From NCBI GenBank assembly GCA_963837655.1, contig CAWIOK010000023.1:310001-374000 (forward strand): DNA of 64,000 nucleotides, written 5' to 3'. Origin of the DNA: CAVVSD01 sp963837655. GTDB taxonomy: Bacteria > Actinomycetota > Thermoleophilia > Solirubrobacterales > Solirubrobacteraceae. The position numbers and the translations under genes are program-made. Shown piece after piece: positions 24,814 to 32,871 of the stretch (positions are counted from its first letter, which is position 1; each line of letters opens with the position of its first letter). The notes under the pieces were generated by a model. It was given only the letters and a program-made list of their open reading frames with translations, searched no databases and was not told the origin of the DNA.

Positions 24814-25287
24814 TCAGTCGCAGCCGAGCGTCGCGATCGCCATCGCCGCGACGCCCTCCTGGCGCCCGACGAACCCCATCCCCTCGCCGGTGGTGGCCTT
24901 GAGGTTCACGCGGTCGAGGCTCACGCGCATGGCGCCGGCGAGCGAGTCGCGGATCGACTCGCGGTACGGGCCGATCTTCGGCCGCTCGAGCAGGACCGTC
25001 ATGTCGACGTGGAGGATCTCGCGGCGGCCGAGCAGCGCGACGACGTCGCGCAGGAGGCTGATCGAGTCGGCGCCCGCGTACGCCGGGTCGGTGTCGGGGA
25101 AGTGCTCGCCGATGTCGCCGAGGCACGCCGCGCCGAGCAGCGCGTCGATCACCGCGTGGGCGAGGACGTCGGCGTCGGAGTGGCCGTCGGGGCCGCGGTC
25201 CCACGGGATGTCGACGCCGCCGAGGATGAACGGGCGGCCCTCGGCCAACCGGTGCGCGTCGTAGCCGATCCCGGTGGTGACGGCCAC
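24814..25287 (-). CDS. ispF: 2-C-methyl-D-erythritol 2,4-cyclodiphosphate synthase
   Basis: The protein has 157 residues, the normal length. It converts CDP-ME 2-phosphate to MEcPP in the MEP isoprenoid pathway. Zinc ligands are in GIGYDAHRL (Asp9, His11) and in the helix starting HSDADVLAHAV (about 36-46). The C-terminal motif ATTGEGMGFVGRQEGVAAMAI is the conserved substrate-binding segment. It lies 2 nt downstream of the PHP phosphatase gene and is the last gene of the carD-ispD-PHP-ispF group, so it is co-transcribed with ispD, which catalyses an earlier step. Confidence 0.97.
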   Translation of the reverse strand: MAVTTGIGYDAHRLAEGRPFILGGVDIPWDRGPDGHSDADVLAHAVIDALLGAACLGDIGEHFPDTDPAYAGADSISLLRDVVALLGRREILHVDMTVLLERPKIGPYRESIRDSLAGAMRVSLDRVNLKATTGEGMGFVGRQEGVAAMAIATLGCD

Positions 25288-25289
25288 GG

Positions 25290-26120
25290 TCAGCCGATCG
25301 GCTCCAGGCGCCGCTGTCGTCCTTCGAAGACCGCAAGCTCGCGCACGCCGAGGGAGTCAAGCACCTCCAGCGCCTTCTCGTAGCCGTACCCGACGTGGGC
25401 GGGCTCGTGCGCATCGCTGGAGAGGGTGATGGGGCAGCCCGCGTCGAGGCACATCTCCAGGAACGCGACGGCCGGATACAGCTCGCCGATGGGCTTGCGC
25501 AGGCCCGCGGTGGACAGCTCGATGGCCGGCTGGGTCTCGGCGATGCCCTCCATCGCACGGTCGTAGAAGCGGCGCAGGTCGCCCTCGGGGTGCGGGCGCA
25601 GCCGGCCCCAGACCTTCACGAGATCCGGGTGGGCGAGGATGTCGAACATCCCGGTCGCGGCGGCCTCCCCCAGCGTCTCGAAGTAGCGCTTCCACACGTC
25701 GTCAGGGCGGTGGGCGTTCGTCTCCCAGATGTCGTAGCCGTCGTGGTCGACGGCCTGGTCGCCGAGGAAGTGCACCGAGCCGATGACGTAGTCGAGGTCG
25801 GTGCTCTCCAGCAGGCTCGCGAGCCGGTCCTCACGGCCGAAGACGAAGTCGGCCTCGATCCCGACGCGCAGGTCAGTGTCCTCGCGCAGGAAGCCGATGT
25901 AGTCGTCGAGGTCGTCGCGCGCCTCTGCGCGCCAGAACGGGTGGTCCCACACGCTCAGCGCCTGGTTGAAGCGGTAGATGTGCTCGGACACGCCGAGCTC
26001 GGTGATCCCGCGCTCCTCGGCGACCTCGCGATAGCGGTCGACGTTGCCGGTCGTGAACGCCTCGGAGGCGGGCGTGTTCGGTTCGTCGCGGCGGAGATGG
26101 ACGTGAAGGTCGGTCAGCAC
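25290..26120 (-). CDS. PHP-domain phosphatase (histidinol-phosphatase-like)
   Basis: The protein has 276 residues. Metal ligands of the PHP fold are in order: DLHVHLRR at residues 4-11, VSEHIYRF (about 44), a glutamate in GIEADFV (about 88), HFLGD (about 115), DILAHPDLVK (about 160) and SSDAHEPAHVG (about 240). This set matches HisK-type histidinol phosphatases. It is inserted between ispD and ispF, overlapping ispD by 7 nt, a place where B. subtilis has no gene. It may supply histidinol phosphatase for histidine synthesis, but no other his gene is visible here and another phosphoester is possible. Confidence 0.88.
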   Translation of the reverse strand: MLTDLHVHLRRDEPNTPASEAFTTGNVDRYREVAEERGITELGVSEHIYRFNQALSVWDHPFWRAEARDDLDDYIGFLREDTDLRVGIEADFVFGREDRLASLLESTDLDYVIGSVHFLGDQAVDHDGYDIWETNAHRPDDVWKRYFETLGEAAATGMFDILAHPDLVKVWGRLRPHPEGDLRRFYDRAMEGIAETQPAIELSTAGLRKPIGELYPAVAFLEMCLDAGCPITLSSDAHEPAHVGYGYEKALEVLDSLGVRELAVFEGRQRRLEPIG

Positions 26121-26764
26121 GGCGCTGATCTAAGCAGGAGCTCCGCCATCCGAAGGTCGTGCGGCGTGGTGATCTTGAAGTTCTCGGGCGGCGCCTGCAC
26201 GACGCGGACCACGCCGCCCTGCGCCTCGACGAGCGACGCATCGTCGGTCGCCGTCGCCAGCACGTCCTGGCCGGCCGCCAGCGCCCGCTCCAGCGCCGTA
26301 CGGCGGAAGACCTGCGGCGTCTGCACGGCCCAGAGCTCCGAACGATCGAGCGTTCCGTGCACGACCCCGTCGACCACGCGCTTGACCGTGTCGTGCACCG
26401 GCGCCGCGGCGATCGCGGCGTCGCATCCGTGCTGCTCCAGCGCGGCGAGCGCTCGGCGCACGAGCGCTGGCGTCACCAGCGGGCGGGCGGCGTCGTGGAC
26501 GACGACCGGGTCGCCCACCGACGCGCGCAGCGCGGCCAGCACCGAGTGCGAGCGCTCGGTGCCGCCCGGCACGCCGATCGTTCCGGCAGGGACCTGGACG
26601 CCCTCGGGCAGGGCGACGACGATCTGGTCGATCTCCTGGACGGCGCGCATCGCGTCGAGAGACCAGTCCAGCATCGGACGACCGGCGACCGCCACCAGCG
26701 CCTTGGGCCCGTCGGACCCAAGGCGCGTCCCACGCCCGGCGGCCACGAGAAGCGCGACCGCCAT
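26114..26764 (-). CDS. ispD: 2-C-methyl-D-erythritol 4-phosphate cytidylyltransferase
   Basis: The protein has 216 residues. It transfers CMP from CTP to MEP in the isoprenoid pathway. The N-terminal nucleotide-binding loop is LLVAAGRGTRLG with the conserved lysine in GPKALVAV. VHDAARPLVT (around residue 98) is the IspD family signature, and the C-terminal LWAVQTPQVFRR and TDDASLVEAQGG are typical. The stop overlaps the PHP gene; carD ends 6 nt upstream of its start. The ispD-ispF pair near disA and radA is as in Bacillus. Confidence 0.97.
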   Translation of the reverse strand: MAVALLVAAGRGTRLGSDGPKALVAVAGRPMLDWSLDAMRAVQEIDQIVVALPEGVQVPAGTIGVPGGTERSHSVLAALRASVGDPVVVHDAARPLVTPALVRRALAALEQHGCDAAIAAAPVHDTVKRVVDGVVHGTLDRSELWAVQTPQVFRRTALERALAAGQDVLATATDDASLVEAQGGVVRVVQAPPENFKITTPHDLRMAELLLRSAPC

Positions 26765-26770
26765 GGATGC

Positions 26771-27340
26771 CTAGCCGGCGACCGCCTTCTCCGCGGCGGA
26801 GTCCGAGAGCAGCTCGTCCAGGTACGCTTCGGCGGCGTCCTCGTCCTTGTCGAGCGCGTACATGAGCTCGGACGCGAGGATCTTCTTGGCCCGCGTGAAC
26901 ATCTGCTTCTCGCCCGTCGAGAGTCCCTTCTCGTGCTCCCGGATGGCGAGGTTCCGGACGACCTCTGCGAGCTCGTAGATGTCGCCCGTCTTGATCTTGT
27001 CGCGGTTGTGCTTGAACCGGCGGTTCCAGTTCTTGGGCATCTCCGAGACCTCGTCCTGCAGCACCGCGAGGACCTTCTTGACGGTGTCCTCGTCGATGAC
27101 ACGGCGAAGACCGGCCTTACCCGCGTTCTCACACGGGACCATGACGGTCATGTCGTTGTGCAGGATCTTGATGGTGAGGTACTCACGCTCCTCACCGAAC
27201 ATCTTCTTGCGCTCCTTCTTCAGGACCTTGCCGGCGCCGTGGTGCGGGTAGACGACGTTGTCGCCGAGCTCGAACTCGATGTTCTCGATCTCCCGCTCCT
27301 CGAGTGCCTCGAGAAGCTGCTCTTCGATCTGGTCAGTGAT
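26771..27340 (-). CDS. carD: CarD-family transcriptional regulator, apparent AUC start
   Basis: CarD binds RNA polymerase beta through an N-terminal Tudor-like domain and stabilises open promoter complexes, notably at rRNA promoters. The first in-frame ATG (27202) would remove 46 conserved residues, including LGDNVVYPHHGAGKVL, the core of the polymerase-interacting domain. The frame is open upstream and contains no ATG, GTG or TTG. An AAGGAGG sequence lies 8 nt before an ATC at 27340, whose reading (I/M)TDQIEEQ is a plausible N-terminus, giving 189 residues. The C-terminal helical DNA-binding domain spans about 85-189. The gene lies between disA and ispD with short gaps. Confidence 0.88.
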   Translation of the reverse strand: MTDQIEEQLLEALEEREIENIEFELGDNVVYPHHGAGKVLKKERKKMFGEEREYLTIKILHNDMTVMVPCENAGKAGLRRVIDEDTVKKVLAVLQDEVSEMPKNWNRRFKHNRDKIKTGDIYELAEVVRNLAIREHEKGLSTGEKQMFTRAKKILASELMYALDKDEDAAEAYLDELLSDSAAEKAVAG

Positions 27341-27348
27341 GGTCCTGT

Positions 27349-27355
27349 CCTCCTT
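27349..27355 (-). promoter_or_regulatory. Shine-Dalgarno sequence of carD that implies an ATC start
   Basis: AAGGAGG on the minus strand is the best ribosome-binding site near the carD frame. Eight nucleotides after it is ATC (27340-27338) in the carD frame. An ATG also follows the nearby GATGAC, but it is in another frame and lies before the site. Confidence 0.7.
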
Positions 27356-27391
27356 GTCATCGGGCCCCCGTGGTGAGCGGGCGCCCGTGCG

Positions 27392-28501
27392 TCACGTCTG
27401 CAAGTAGCGGTCCACGAGGTTGATCTCCTGCAGCCTGCGCAGTCCCTCGCGGATGTCCTTCGCGCGGATCTCTCCGACGCCCTCCACCATCTCGAGCTCT
27501 GCGTCGGTCGCAGCGAGCATCTCGTCCAGCCCGCGGAACTCGCGGACGATCTGGTTGACGACGAGCTTGGGAAGCCTGGGGATGCGCCCGAGAATCCGAA
27601 AGCCCCGCGGGGAGACGGGGTAGTCGAGCGTGTTGAGCTTGCGGTCGTAGCCGAGCAGCTCAGCGATCCGGCCGAAGTCGAGGAGGTCCTGGTGCGGGAG
27701 GCGACCGAGCTGGTCGAGCGCTCCTGCGAACGCCTCGTCGGCGTGGTCGGTGAGGTAGTCGTGGACGAGCGCCGCCTTGTCGGATGCGGTGCCCACCATC
27801 GTCTCCTCGAGCTGCATCTCGATGAGCCGGCCCTCGGTGCCGAGCTCGACGATGTAGCGCTCGATCTCCACGGCCATGCGCGTCACGAGCTCGGAGCGCT
27901 GGAGGACCGTGAGGACGTCGTGCAGCGTCGCCCCGCCCTCGAACTCCAGCGCGGTGAGGCGGGTGGAGACCTGGTCCAGGCGCGTGCGGTACTTGTCGAG
28001 CGTCGCCAGCGCCTGGTTGGCCTTCGCCAGGACGACGGGGATGTCCTCGAGCATGTACTTCGAGCCGTCGACGTACAGGGAGACGACCTGCCTGCGCTGC
28101 GAGATCGCGATGACGAGCGCGTCGGTCTGCTTGGAGACCCGCTCGGCCGTCCGGTGGCGCGTGCCCGTCTCGAGGCTGAGGATCGTCGGGTCCGGCGTGA
28201 GCTGGATGTTGGCCATCGCGATCTTCGTCGCGTTGGCGTTCAGGATGATCGCCCCGTCCATCTTCGCCACCTGGTAGAGCAGGGGCGGCGTGTAGTCGAC
28301 GTCGATCTTGATCCCGCCGGAGAACAGGAAGCTGAGCTCGTCGGGGTCGGCGATGACGATCATGCCGCCCGTACGAGCGTGGAGGATGTCCTCGAGGCCC
28401 TCCCGCAGCGCGGTGCCAGGGGCGACCATCTCAAGCGCCTTGACGAGCCGTGGCTCCTGACGTTCGAGCTCCTTGAGCTCATCCCCGGATCGCGGCGGCA
28501 C
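27392..28501 (-). CDS. disA: DNA-integrity scanning diadenylate cyclase
   Basis: The protein has 369 residues from GTG 28501. DisA makes cyclic di-AMP from two ATP and halts at branched DNA. The N-terminal DAC domain contains the catalytic DGA (82-84, MDGAIIL) and RHR (115-117, GTRHRTAE). A helical linker follows (about 150-290). The C-terminal helix-hairpin-helix domain includes MVEGVGEIRAKDIREGL. Length and architecture are those of actinobacterial and Bacillus DisA. It lies near radA as in both lineages, but here three genes separate them. A product-responsive riboswitch was sought nearby and not found. Confidence 0.97.
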   Translation of the reverse strand: MPPRSGDELKELERQEPRLVKALEMVAPGTALREGLEDILHARTGGMIVIADPDELSFLFSGGIKIDVDYTPPLLYQVAKMDGAIILNANATKIAMANIQLTPDPTILSLETGTRHRTAERVSKQTDALVIAISQRRQVVSLYVDGSKYMLEDIPVVLAKANQALATLDKYRTRLDQVSTRLTALEFEGGATLHDVLTVLQRSELVTRMAVEIERYIVELGTEGRLIEMQLEETMVGTASDKAALVHDYLTDHADEAFAGALDQLGRLPHQDLLDFGRIAELLGYDRKLNTLDYPVSPRGFRILGRIPRLPKLVVNQIVREFRGLDEMLAATDAELEMVEGVGEIRAKDIREGLRRLQEINLVDRYLQT

Positions 28502-28601
28502 ACCTACATTCTAGCGGCTGCTTTAGCCTTGGTTTACGGGACGTCTGTCGAGTTCCCGCAGGCTATTAGGGCACCCTGATAAGAACCGCGGTCCACGTCT
28601 C

Positions 28602-28851
28602 GCCCACCCGCCGGTCGTCGTGCTCGACGAGGCCACCGCGGAGACCGGCGCCACCGGCGCACAGCGGCTGGAGGCCTGGGCCCGGCACCGCGCTGGAGGG
28701 CCGCACCGGGATCGTCATCACCCACCGTCTGACGGAGGCCGCGGCCGCCGACCGCATCGTCGTCGTCGAGGCCGGCCGGGTGGCCGAGGCGGGCCCGCAC
28801 GACAAGCTCGCGCGCGGCGACGGCCGGTACGCGCGGCTGTGGGCCGCCTGG
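28602..28851 (+). pseudogene. Decayed C-terminal fragment of an ABC transporter ATPase
   Basis: This is the only feature in the 354-nt stretch between disA and the cyclase-family gene. One frame reads PPVVVLDEATAETG (28608 on), a Walker B and D-loop. After about 28685 the homology moves to another frame: ALEGRTGIVITHRLTEAAA, the H-loop, followed by DRIVVVEAGRVAEAGPHD and RYARLWAAW, the typical end of an exporter-type ATPase. There is no Walker A, signature motif or start, so only about 80 codons remain and they are frameshifted. It lies opposite to its neighbours and looks like the scar of a lost ABC exporter gene. Confidence 0.75.
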
Positions 28852-28855
28852 CCGG

Positions 28856-29796
28856 CTACGCGATGGCGACCGGACGCACCATCGACGCCGTCGCCCCGCG
28901 GATCCGCAGCGGCAGGCAGACGAACAGGAACTCGTGGCGGCGGTCGCGCGCCAGGTCCTCGAGGTACAGCAGCTCGATGATGTGCACCCCACGCTCGACG
29001 AGCAGCGCGATGTGCACGGGGAAGACGTCCTGCGGATCGACCTCGGGCAACACCTCCAGGCCCTCGGTGTCGGACCCGATGGCGACGGCCCCCTGCTGTG
29101 CGAGCGCGACCGCGGCGTCCGGCGTGATGCCGGCGGAGAAGTGGTCGCCCGCCCCGTCCATGTCGTGGGGCCAGTAGGCCATGTAGCCGGTGCGGACGAG
29201 CACGACGTCACCCGGCCGCACCGTCGTCCCCTGGGCGGCCATGACAGCAGCGGCCTCGGCGGCGTCGACCGGGGACCCGCTGTCGAGCGCGTCGACCCCG
29301 CGATGGGCGGGCACGTCCAGCAGGACGCCGCGGGCGACGATCGGCGGCATCGTGCTCGCGTCGGCGCGCTGTGCGCCGAAGTCGCCGGAGTGCTCGGAGG
29401 CCGTGTAGCCGCCGTACCAGTGCGCGTCCTCGCCGGCGCTGATGTGGCACAGCGCGTCGATGTGCGTGCCGGCGTGGTGGCCGGTCGAGTTGAGCTCGGA
29501 GTTGATCGCGAACCCGCCGCGCCCGCCGGTCGGCACGTCGCCCTCGACCAGCCCGCCCTGCGCCGAGCGGTAGCGCATGAGCGCGAACGGGGGATGGATC
29601 CCCCCGCCATCGGCATCCCGTGCCAGCGCCCGGAATCGAGGTCGTAGACCTCGCCTGCCGTCGGCAGCGACAGCGCCGCGAGCAGGTCCTCGCGCGTCGC
29701 GTCGTGCACCGGGCCCAGCTCGGCCGGCTCGGGCGGACCCCAGGCGAGGTCGCGGGTGTGGATGTGCGGCGCGCGCCGTCGTGGCCCTGAGCTCAT
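28856..29796 (-). pseudogene. Cyclase-family (kynurenine-formamidase-like) gene with a frameshift
   Basis: The gene starts with ATG 29796 (ATGA overlap with the metallo-beta-lactamase gene). The first 65 or so codons read to SGRWHGMPMAGG, then the frame must change to read GIHPPFALMRYRS and the metal-binding GHHAGTHIDALCHI, DFGAQRADAS and the rest, ending at 28856. The shift falls in a run of six C on the + strand (29600-29605); one more base would restore a single frame of about 313 codons. The rest is well conserved, so the lesion is recent, a sequencing error, or slippage-prone. The family hydrolyses cyclic amides such as N-formylkynurenine with two metal ions. Last gene of the radA operon. 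Confidence 0.75.
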
Positions 29797-30611
29797 GCGA
29801 CCTCCGACATCCCCGAGTCCGTGCCGGCGCTGCCCAGCCGCAGGCCGGAGACGATCTCGGGCAGGATCGCCGGGAGGTCCTTGATCGGCAGGCCGTGGGT
29901 CGGCGCGACGACCTCGACGTCGAGCTCGTCGAGCAGCTCACGCAGCCGGGCGATGTACGGCTCCAGGTCCTGGAACCGCGTCCAGTAGAGGGCGAGCTCG
30001 GCGAACAGCGCCGTCATCTCCGGGAGGTCCAGCGACGGGGACTCCTCCGCCGTCTGCCCGCAATGGCCGTCCTCGTGGTAGTGGCTGTAGGCGAAGCCGT
30101 CCCCCGGGAACAGCACCCGGCGGCGCTCGTCGAAGACCCAGAGCGTGGTGTCCAGGTCGTAGATCACCGGGGCGAGGATCCGCAGCCGCGTCCCGCCCAG
30201 GTCGATCGCGCCGCCGGGACCGAGCTCGCGGAATCGGTCGGTGAACGACGGGAAGATCAGATGCAGGTCGCGCAGGTCCCCGGACAGGACGGCCTCGGGG
30301 TGACGTTCCAGGAGACGACCCACACCGCCTGCGTGCGGGGTCTCCTGGTGCGTGCAGACGATGTGGCGCAACGGTGGCGCGCCGGCGGCCAGCAGACCCT
30401 CGAGCTGCGCCTCGATCGCCGGCAGGTCCTGTGGGTGCCCACCCTCGACGAGCAGCGAGGAGTGCTCGCCGGTCACGAGGTAGGTCGAGTTGTACCCGTG
30501 CAGGATGCGCCCGCGGTACAGCTGCTCCAGGCACTGGCCGAGCCAGAAGATCCCGGGGACGAGCTCGCGGGGCAGCGGGTTGACGCCGCGCGTGGCGCCG
30601 TAGCCGCTCAC
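29793..30611 (-). CDS. Metallo-beta-lactamase-fold protein 1 (flavodiiron-type core)
   Basis: The protein has 272 residues from GTG 30611, which overlaps the preceding stop (GTGA). The fold is visible from NSTYLVTGEHSSLLVEGG at about 41-58. The metal motif reads THQETPHAGG: His88, Glu90 and His93 are present, but the aspartate of the HxExDH motif of flavodiiron/ODP proteins is Pro92. Later ligand regions include the FPGDGFAYSHYHEDGHCG segment and APTHGLPI near the end. No flavodoxin domain is attached. It may be a diiron/dizinc hydrolase or oxygen-sensing protein. It is a distant paralogue of the protein encoded by the gene before it, and both follow radA. Confidence 0.78.
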   Translation of the reverse strand: MSGYGATRGVNPLPRELVPGIFWLGQCLEQLYRGRILHGYNSTYLVTGEHSSLLVEGGHPQDLPAIEAQLEGLLAAGAPPLRHIVCTHQETPHAGGVGRLLERHPEAVLSGDLRDLHLIFPSFTDRFRELGPGGAIDLGGTRLRILAPVIYDLDTTLWVFDERRRVLFPGDGFAYSHYHEDGHCGQTAEESPSLDLPEMTALFAELALYWTRFQDLEPYIARLRELLDELDVEVVAPTHGLPIKDLPAILPEIVSGLRLGSAGTDSGMSEVA

Positions 30612-31432
30612 GCGGCCTGCTCCTCGGCGGCGAGCGCGAGCGCGCCGTCGAGCGACGCGACGTGCGCGGCCACCGCGTCCGCGCCGACCACGACGCAGCC
30701 GTAGCTGGGCGCCAGGATCTCGACGGGCCGCCCTGCGAACGTCTCGGCCAGCCCCGACCGCAGCGGAGCGGTCCGAGCGCCGCGCAGCCACCAGAACCGG
30801 GCCGAGGCCATGCGATCCAGGAGCGCTCCGGGCGCGGGCGCGGGCTCCGAGGCATCCGTCGTCCAGGGGCCGTCCGGAGTCTCGCGCCACGTGTGCGAGA
30901 ACGTGTCCGACGTGAAGAGGGCGCGCGTTGCGGGGTCGAAGATCCAGTGCGTGCTGAGCAGGCGCATCACGGGGTGGAACGCCTGCAGCGGGCGGTCGGG
31001 CCCGAGGTCGAAGGCGTACTGCGAGCTCGCGATGACCTCGCGCACCGGCGGCATCCGGTCGCGGTGCTCGGGCCGGAAGTCGACCCAGTGCGTGCCGTTG
31101 TGCTGGGCGCAGTGCAGCACCTGCACACCGAACCGCTCGACGACCGGCGCGACGTTGCAGACCGAGTCGAACTCGCCGAGCCGTGGAGGGAGCAGCTCGA
31201 GCTCCGCGTCCGGCGGCAGGACCGCCTCGAGCGCCGCGAGCAGCCCCGCCTCGTGCACGGAGTAGCTCGTGTCGACGAGAAGCGCGCGGGCACCCTCGAC
31301 GAACAGGTACGAGTTGGCGACCGTGTGACCGCGCGCGTCGGGCCCGAACATCGTGAGCCGCCCGTCGAGCTCCAGCGCGTGGGAGAGCGCGTAGAGCCGG
31401 TCCGGGACCAGCTCGGTGACCGTCGTGCTCAT
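30608..31432 (-). CDS. Metallo-beta-lactamase-fold protein 2, degenerate metal motif
   Basis: The protein has 274 residues, with the start overlapping the radA stop (ATGA). It has the ODP-type metallo-beta-lactamase core: HTVANSYLFVEGARALLVDTS-like strands near residues 36-56, then LGEFDSVCN. Aligned to HxExDH, Glu87 and Asp89 remain while both histidines are replaced (Leu85, Ser90). Downstream it has TSDTFSHTW and APSYGCVVVGAD in place of the usual metal ligands (GD..F/H, SHG). It may therefore bind one metal or none and act as a partner or regulator of the next gene's product. Confidence 0.72.
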   Translation of the reverse strand: MSTTVTELVPDRLYALSHALELDGRLTMFGPDARGHTVANSYLFVEGARALLVDTSYSVHEAGLLAALEAVLPPDAELELLPPRLGEFDSVCNVAPVVERFGVQVLHCAQHNGTHWVDFRPEHRDRMPPVREVIASSQYAFDLGPDRPLQAFHPVMRLLSTHWIFDPATRALFTSDTFSHTWRETPDGPWTTDASEPAPAPGALLDRMASARFWWLRGARTAPLRSGLAETFAGRPVEILAPSYGCVVVGADAVAAHVASLDGALALAAEEQAA

Positions 31433-32778
31433 GCTGCCTGGACTCTGTCACCCTCCGCGAGCGGACGCAGCGCCATGCGCAGCGCCTCCCGCAGGGTCGG
31501 CGCGCGCTCCGGGGTGATGACGTCGTGCAGGCCGAACTTGACGGCCTCCTCGAGCCGGCGCTCGGCGTGCGCGACCGTGCGCAGCTCGCCCGTGAGCCCG
31601 ACCTCGCCGAAGCACGCCCGCGGCGAGCGCTCGAGCGGCACGCCCTTCGCGGCGCTCGCCACCGCGAGCGCGACAGCGAGGTCGGCACCGGGCTCGTCCA
31701 CCCGGATGCCGCCCGCGACGTTGACGAACACGTCCGCCGACCCGACGCCGACCCCGGCGTGGCGGCCGAGGACGGCCAGGACGAGCGCGAGGCGGTTGCG
31801 ATCGATTCCCGTGCATGCCCTGCGCGGCGGCACGAGCTCGGTCGGCGAGACGAGCGCCTGCACCTCGACGAGCAGCGGCCGCGTGCCCTCCATCGAGGCG
31901 AGCACGACCGACCCCGGCTTGCCCGTCGCCTCGCCGACGAACCGCGCGCTCGCGTCGAGCACCTCGACGAGGCCGCCGGAGCGCATCTCGAACACCCCGG
32001 TCTCGCTCGTGGAGCCGAACCGGTTCTTCAGCGCGCGGACCGTCCGGTACGTCCTCTCGCGCTCGCCCTCGAACTGCAGCACGCAGTCGACGAGGTGCTC
32101 GAGCACCCGCGGGCCGGCGAGCGCGCCCTCCTTCGTGACGTGCCCGACGAGGAGCACCGCCGCGTCGGTCGCCTTGGCGACCCGCATGATGCGCGAGGCG
32201 ACCTCGCGGACCTGCCCGACCGACCCGGGCGCGCCCGTCAGCTCGGCGGCATGCAGCGTCTGCACGGAGTCGATGACGCAGACGTCCGGGCGCTCGGCCT
32301 CCATGGTCGCCAGCACCGTTGCCAGGTCGGTCTCCGCGAGGACCGGGACCTGCAGCGCGTCCGCGCCGAGGCGCTCCGCCCGCAGGCGGATCTGCGCCGG
32401 CGACTCCTCCCCCGAGACGTACAGGGTCGACCGCCCGGCGCCGGCCAGGTGCCCGAGCGCCATGCCGGTCAGCGTCGACTTGCCGATGCCGGGTGACCCG
32501 CCCAGCAGCACGAGCGAGCCGGGCACCAGCCCGCCCCCGAGCACCCGGTCGAACTCCCCGATGCCGGTGGGCAGCCGCGGTAGGCGCTCGGCGCGCACGT
32601 CGGCGAGGCGCACGGGGCGTCCGGCCGCAGCGGTCGGCCGCCCCGCCTTCCCCGCCGGCGCAGGGAGCGCCTCCTCCACGAGCGTGTTCCACGCGCCGCA
32701 GCCCTGGCACTGCCCGTGCCAGCGTGGCTCGGCATGACCACAATCGGTGCAGATGTGCTGGGTGTGCGCTCTCGCCAT
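31429..32778 (-). CDS. radA: DNA repair ATPase RadA (Sms)
   Basis: The protein has 449 residues. RadA helps branch migration in recombination repair. The N-terminal C4 zinc finger is CTDCGHAEPRWHGQCQGC (11-28), the RecA-like core has Walker A GGSPGIGKST (about 93-102), the RadA-specific KNRFGST motif (about 250-256) and a Lon-like C-terminal domain from about 290. Length is normal. A TAGCTT element lies 9 nt before the ATG on the minus strand, with no Shine-Dalgarno sequence. Two metallo-beta-lactamase genes and a broken cyclase-family gene follow, linked by 4-nt overlaps, an arrangement not found with radA in Bacillus. Divergent from osmC. Confidence 0.97.
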   Translation of the reverse strand: MARAHTQHICTDCGHAEPRWHGQCQGCGAWNTLVEEALPAPAGKAGRPTAAAGRPVRLADVRAERLPRLPTGIGEFDRVLGGGLVPGSLVLLGGSPGIGKSTLTGMALGHLAGAGRSTLYVSGEESPAQIRLRAERLGADALQVPVLAETDLATVLATMEAERPDVCVIDSVQTLHAAELTGAPGSVGQVREVASRIMRVAKATDAAVLLVGHVTKEGALAGPRVLEHLVDCVLQFEGERERTYRTVRALKNRFGSTSETGVFEMRSGGLVEVLDASARFVGEATGKPGSVVLASMEGTRPLLVEVQALVSPTELVPPRRACTGIDRNRLALVLAVLGRHAGVGVGSADVFVNVAGGIRVDEPGADLAVALAVASAAKGVPLERSPRACFGEVGLTGELRTVAHAERRLEEAVKFGLHDVITPERAPTLREALRMALRPLAEGDRVQAA

Positions 32779-32871
32779 CGGTGAGGCAAGCTACCCCTGC
32801 CACCGGCGGGATCGCGGGGGCTCTGGCGGGTACGCAACAGACTCGACACGAACGACGCAGAGGAGATGCAG

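Noticed and set aside
27203..27337. ATG 27202 as the carD start
   Set aside because: It would delete the conserved polymerase-binding region, and it has no ribosome-binding site.
32866..32871. ATG 32866 as start of the OsmC gene
   Set aside because: It touches the AGGAG ribosome-binding site; ATG 32872 has the correct 6-nt spacing.
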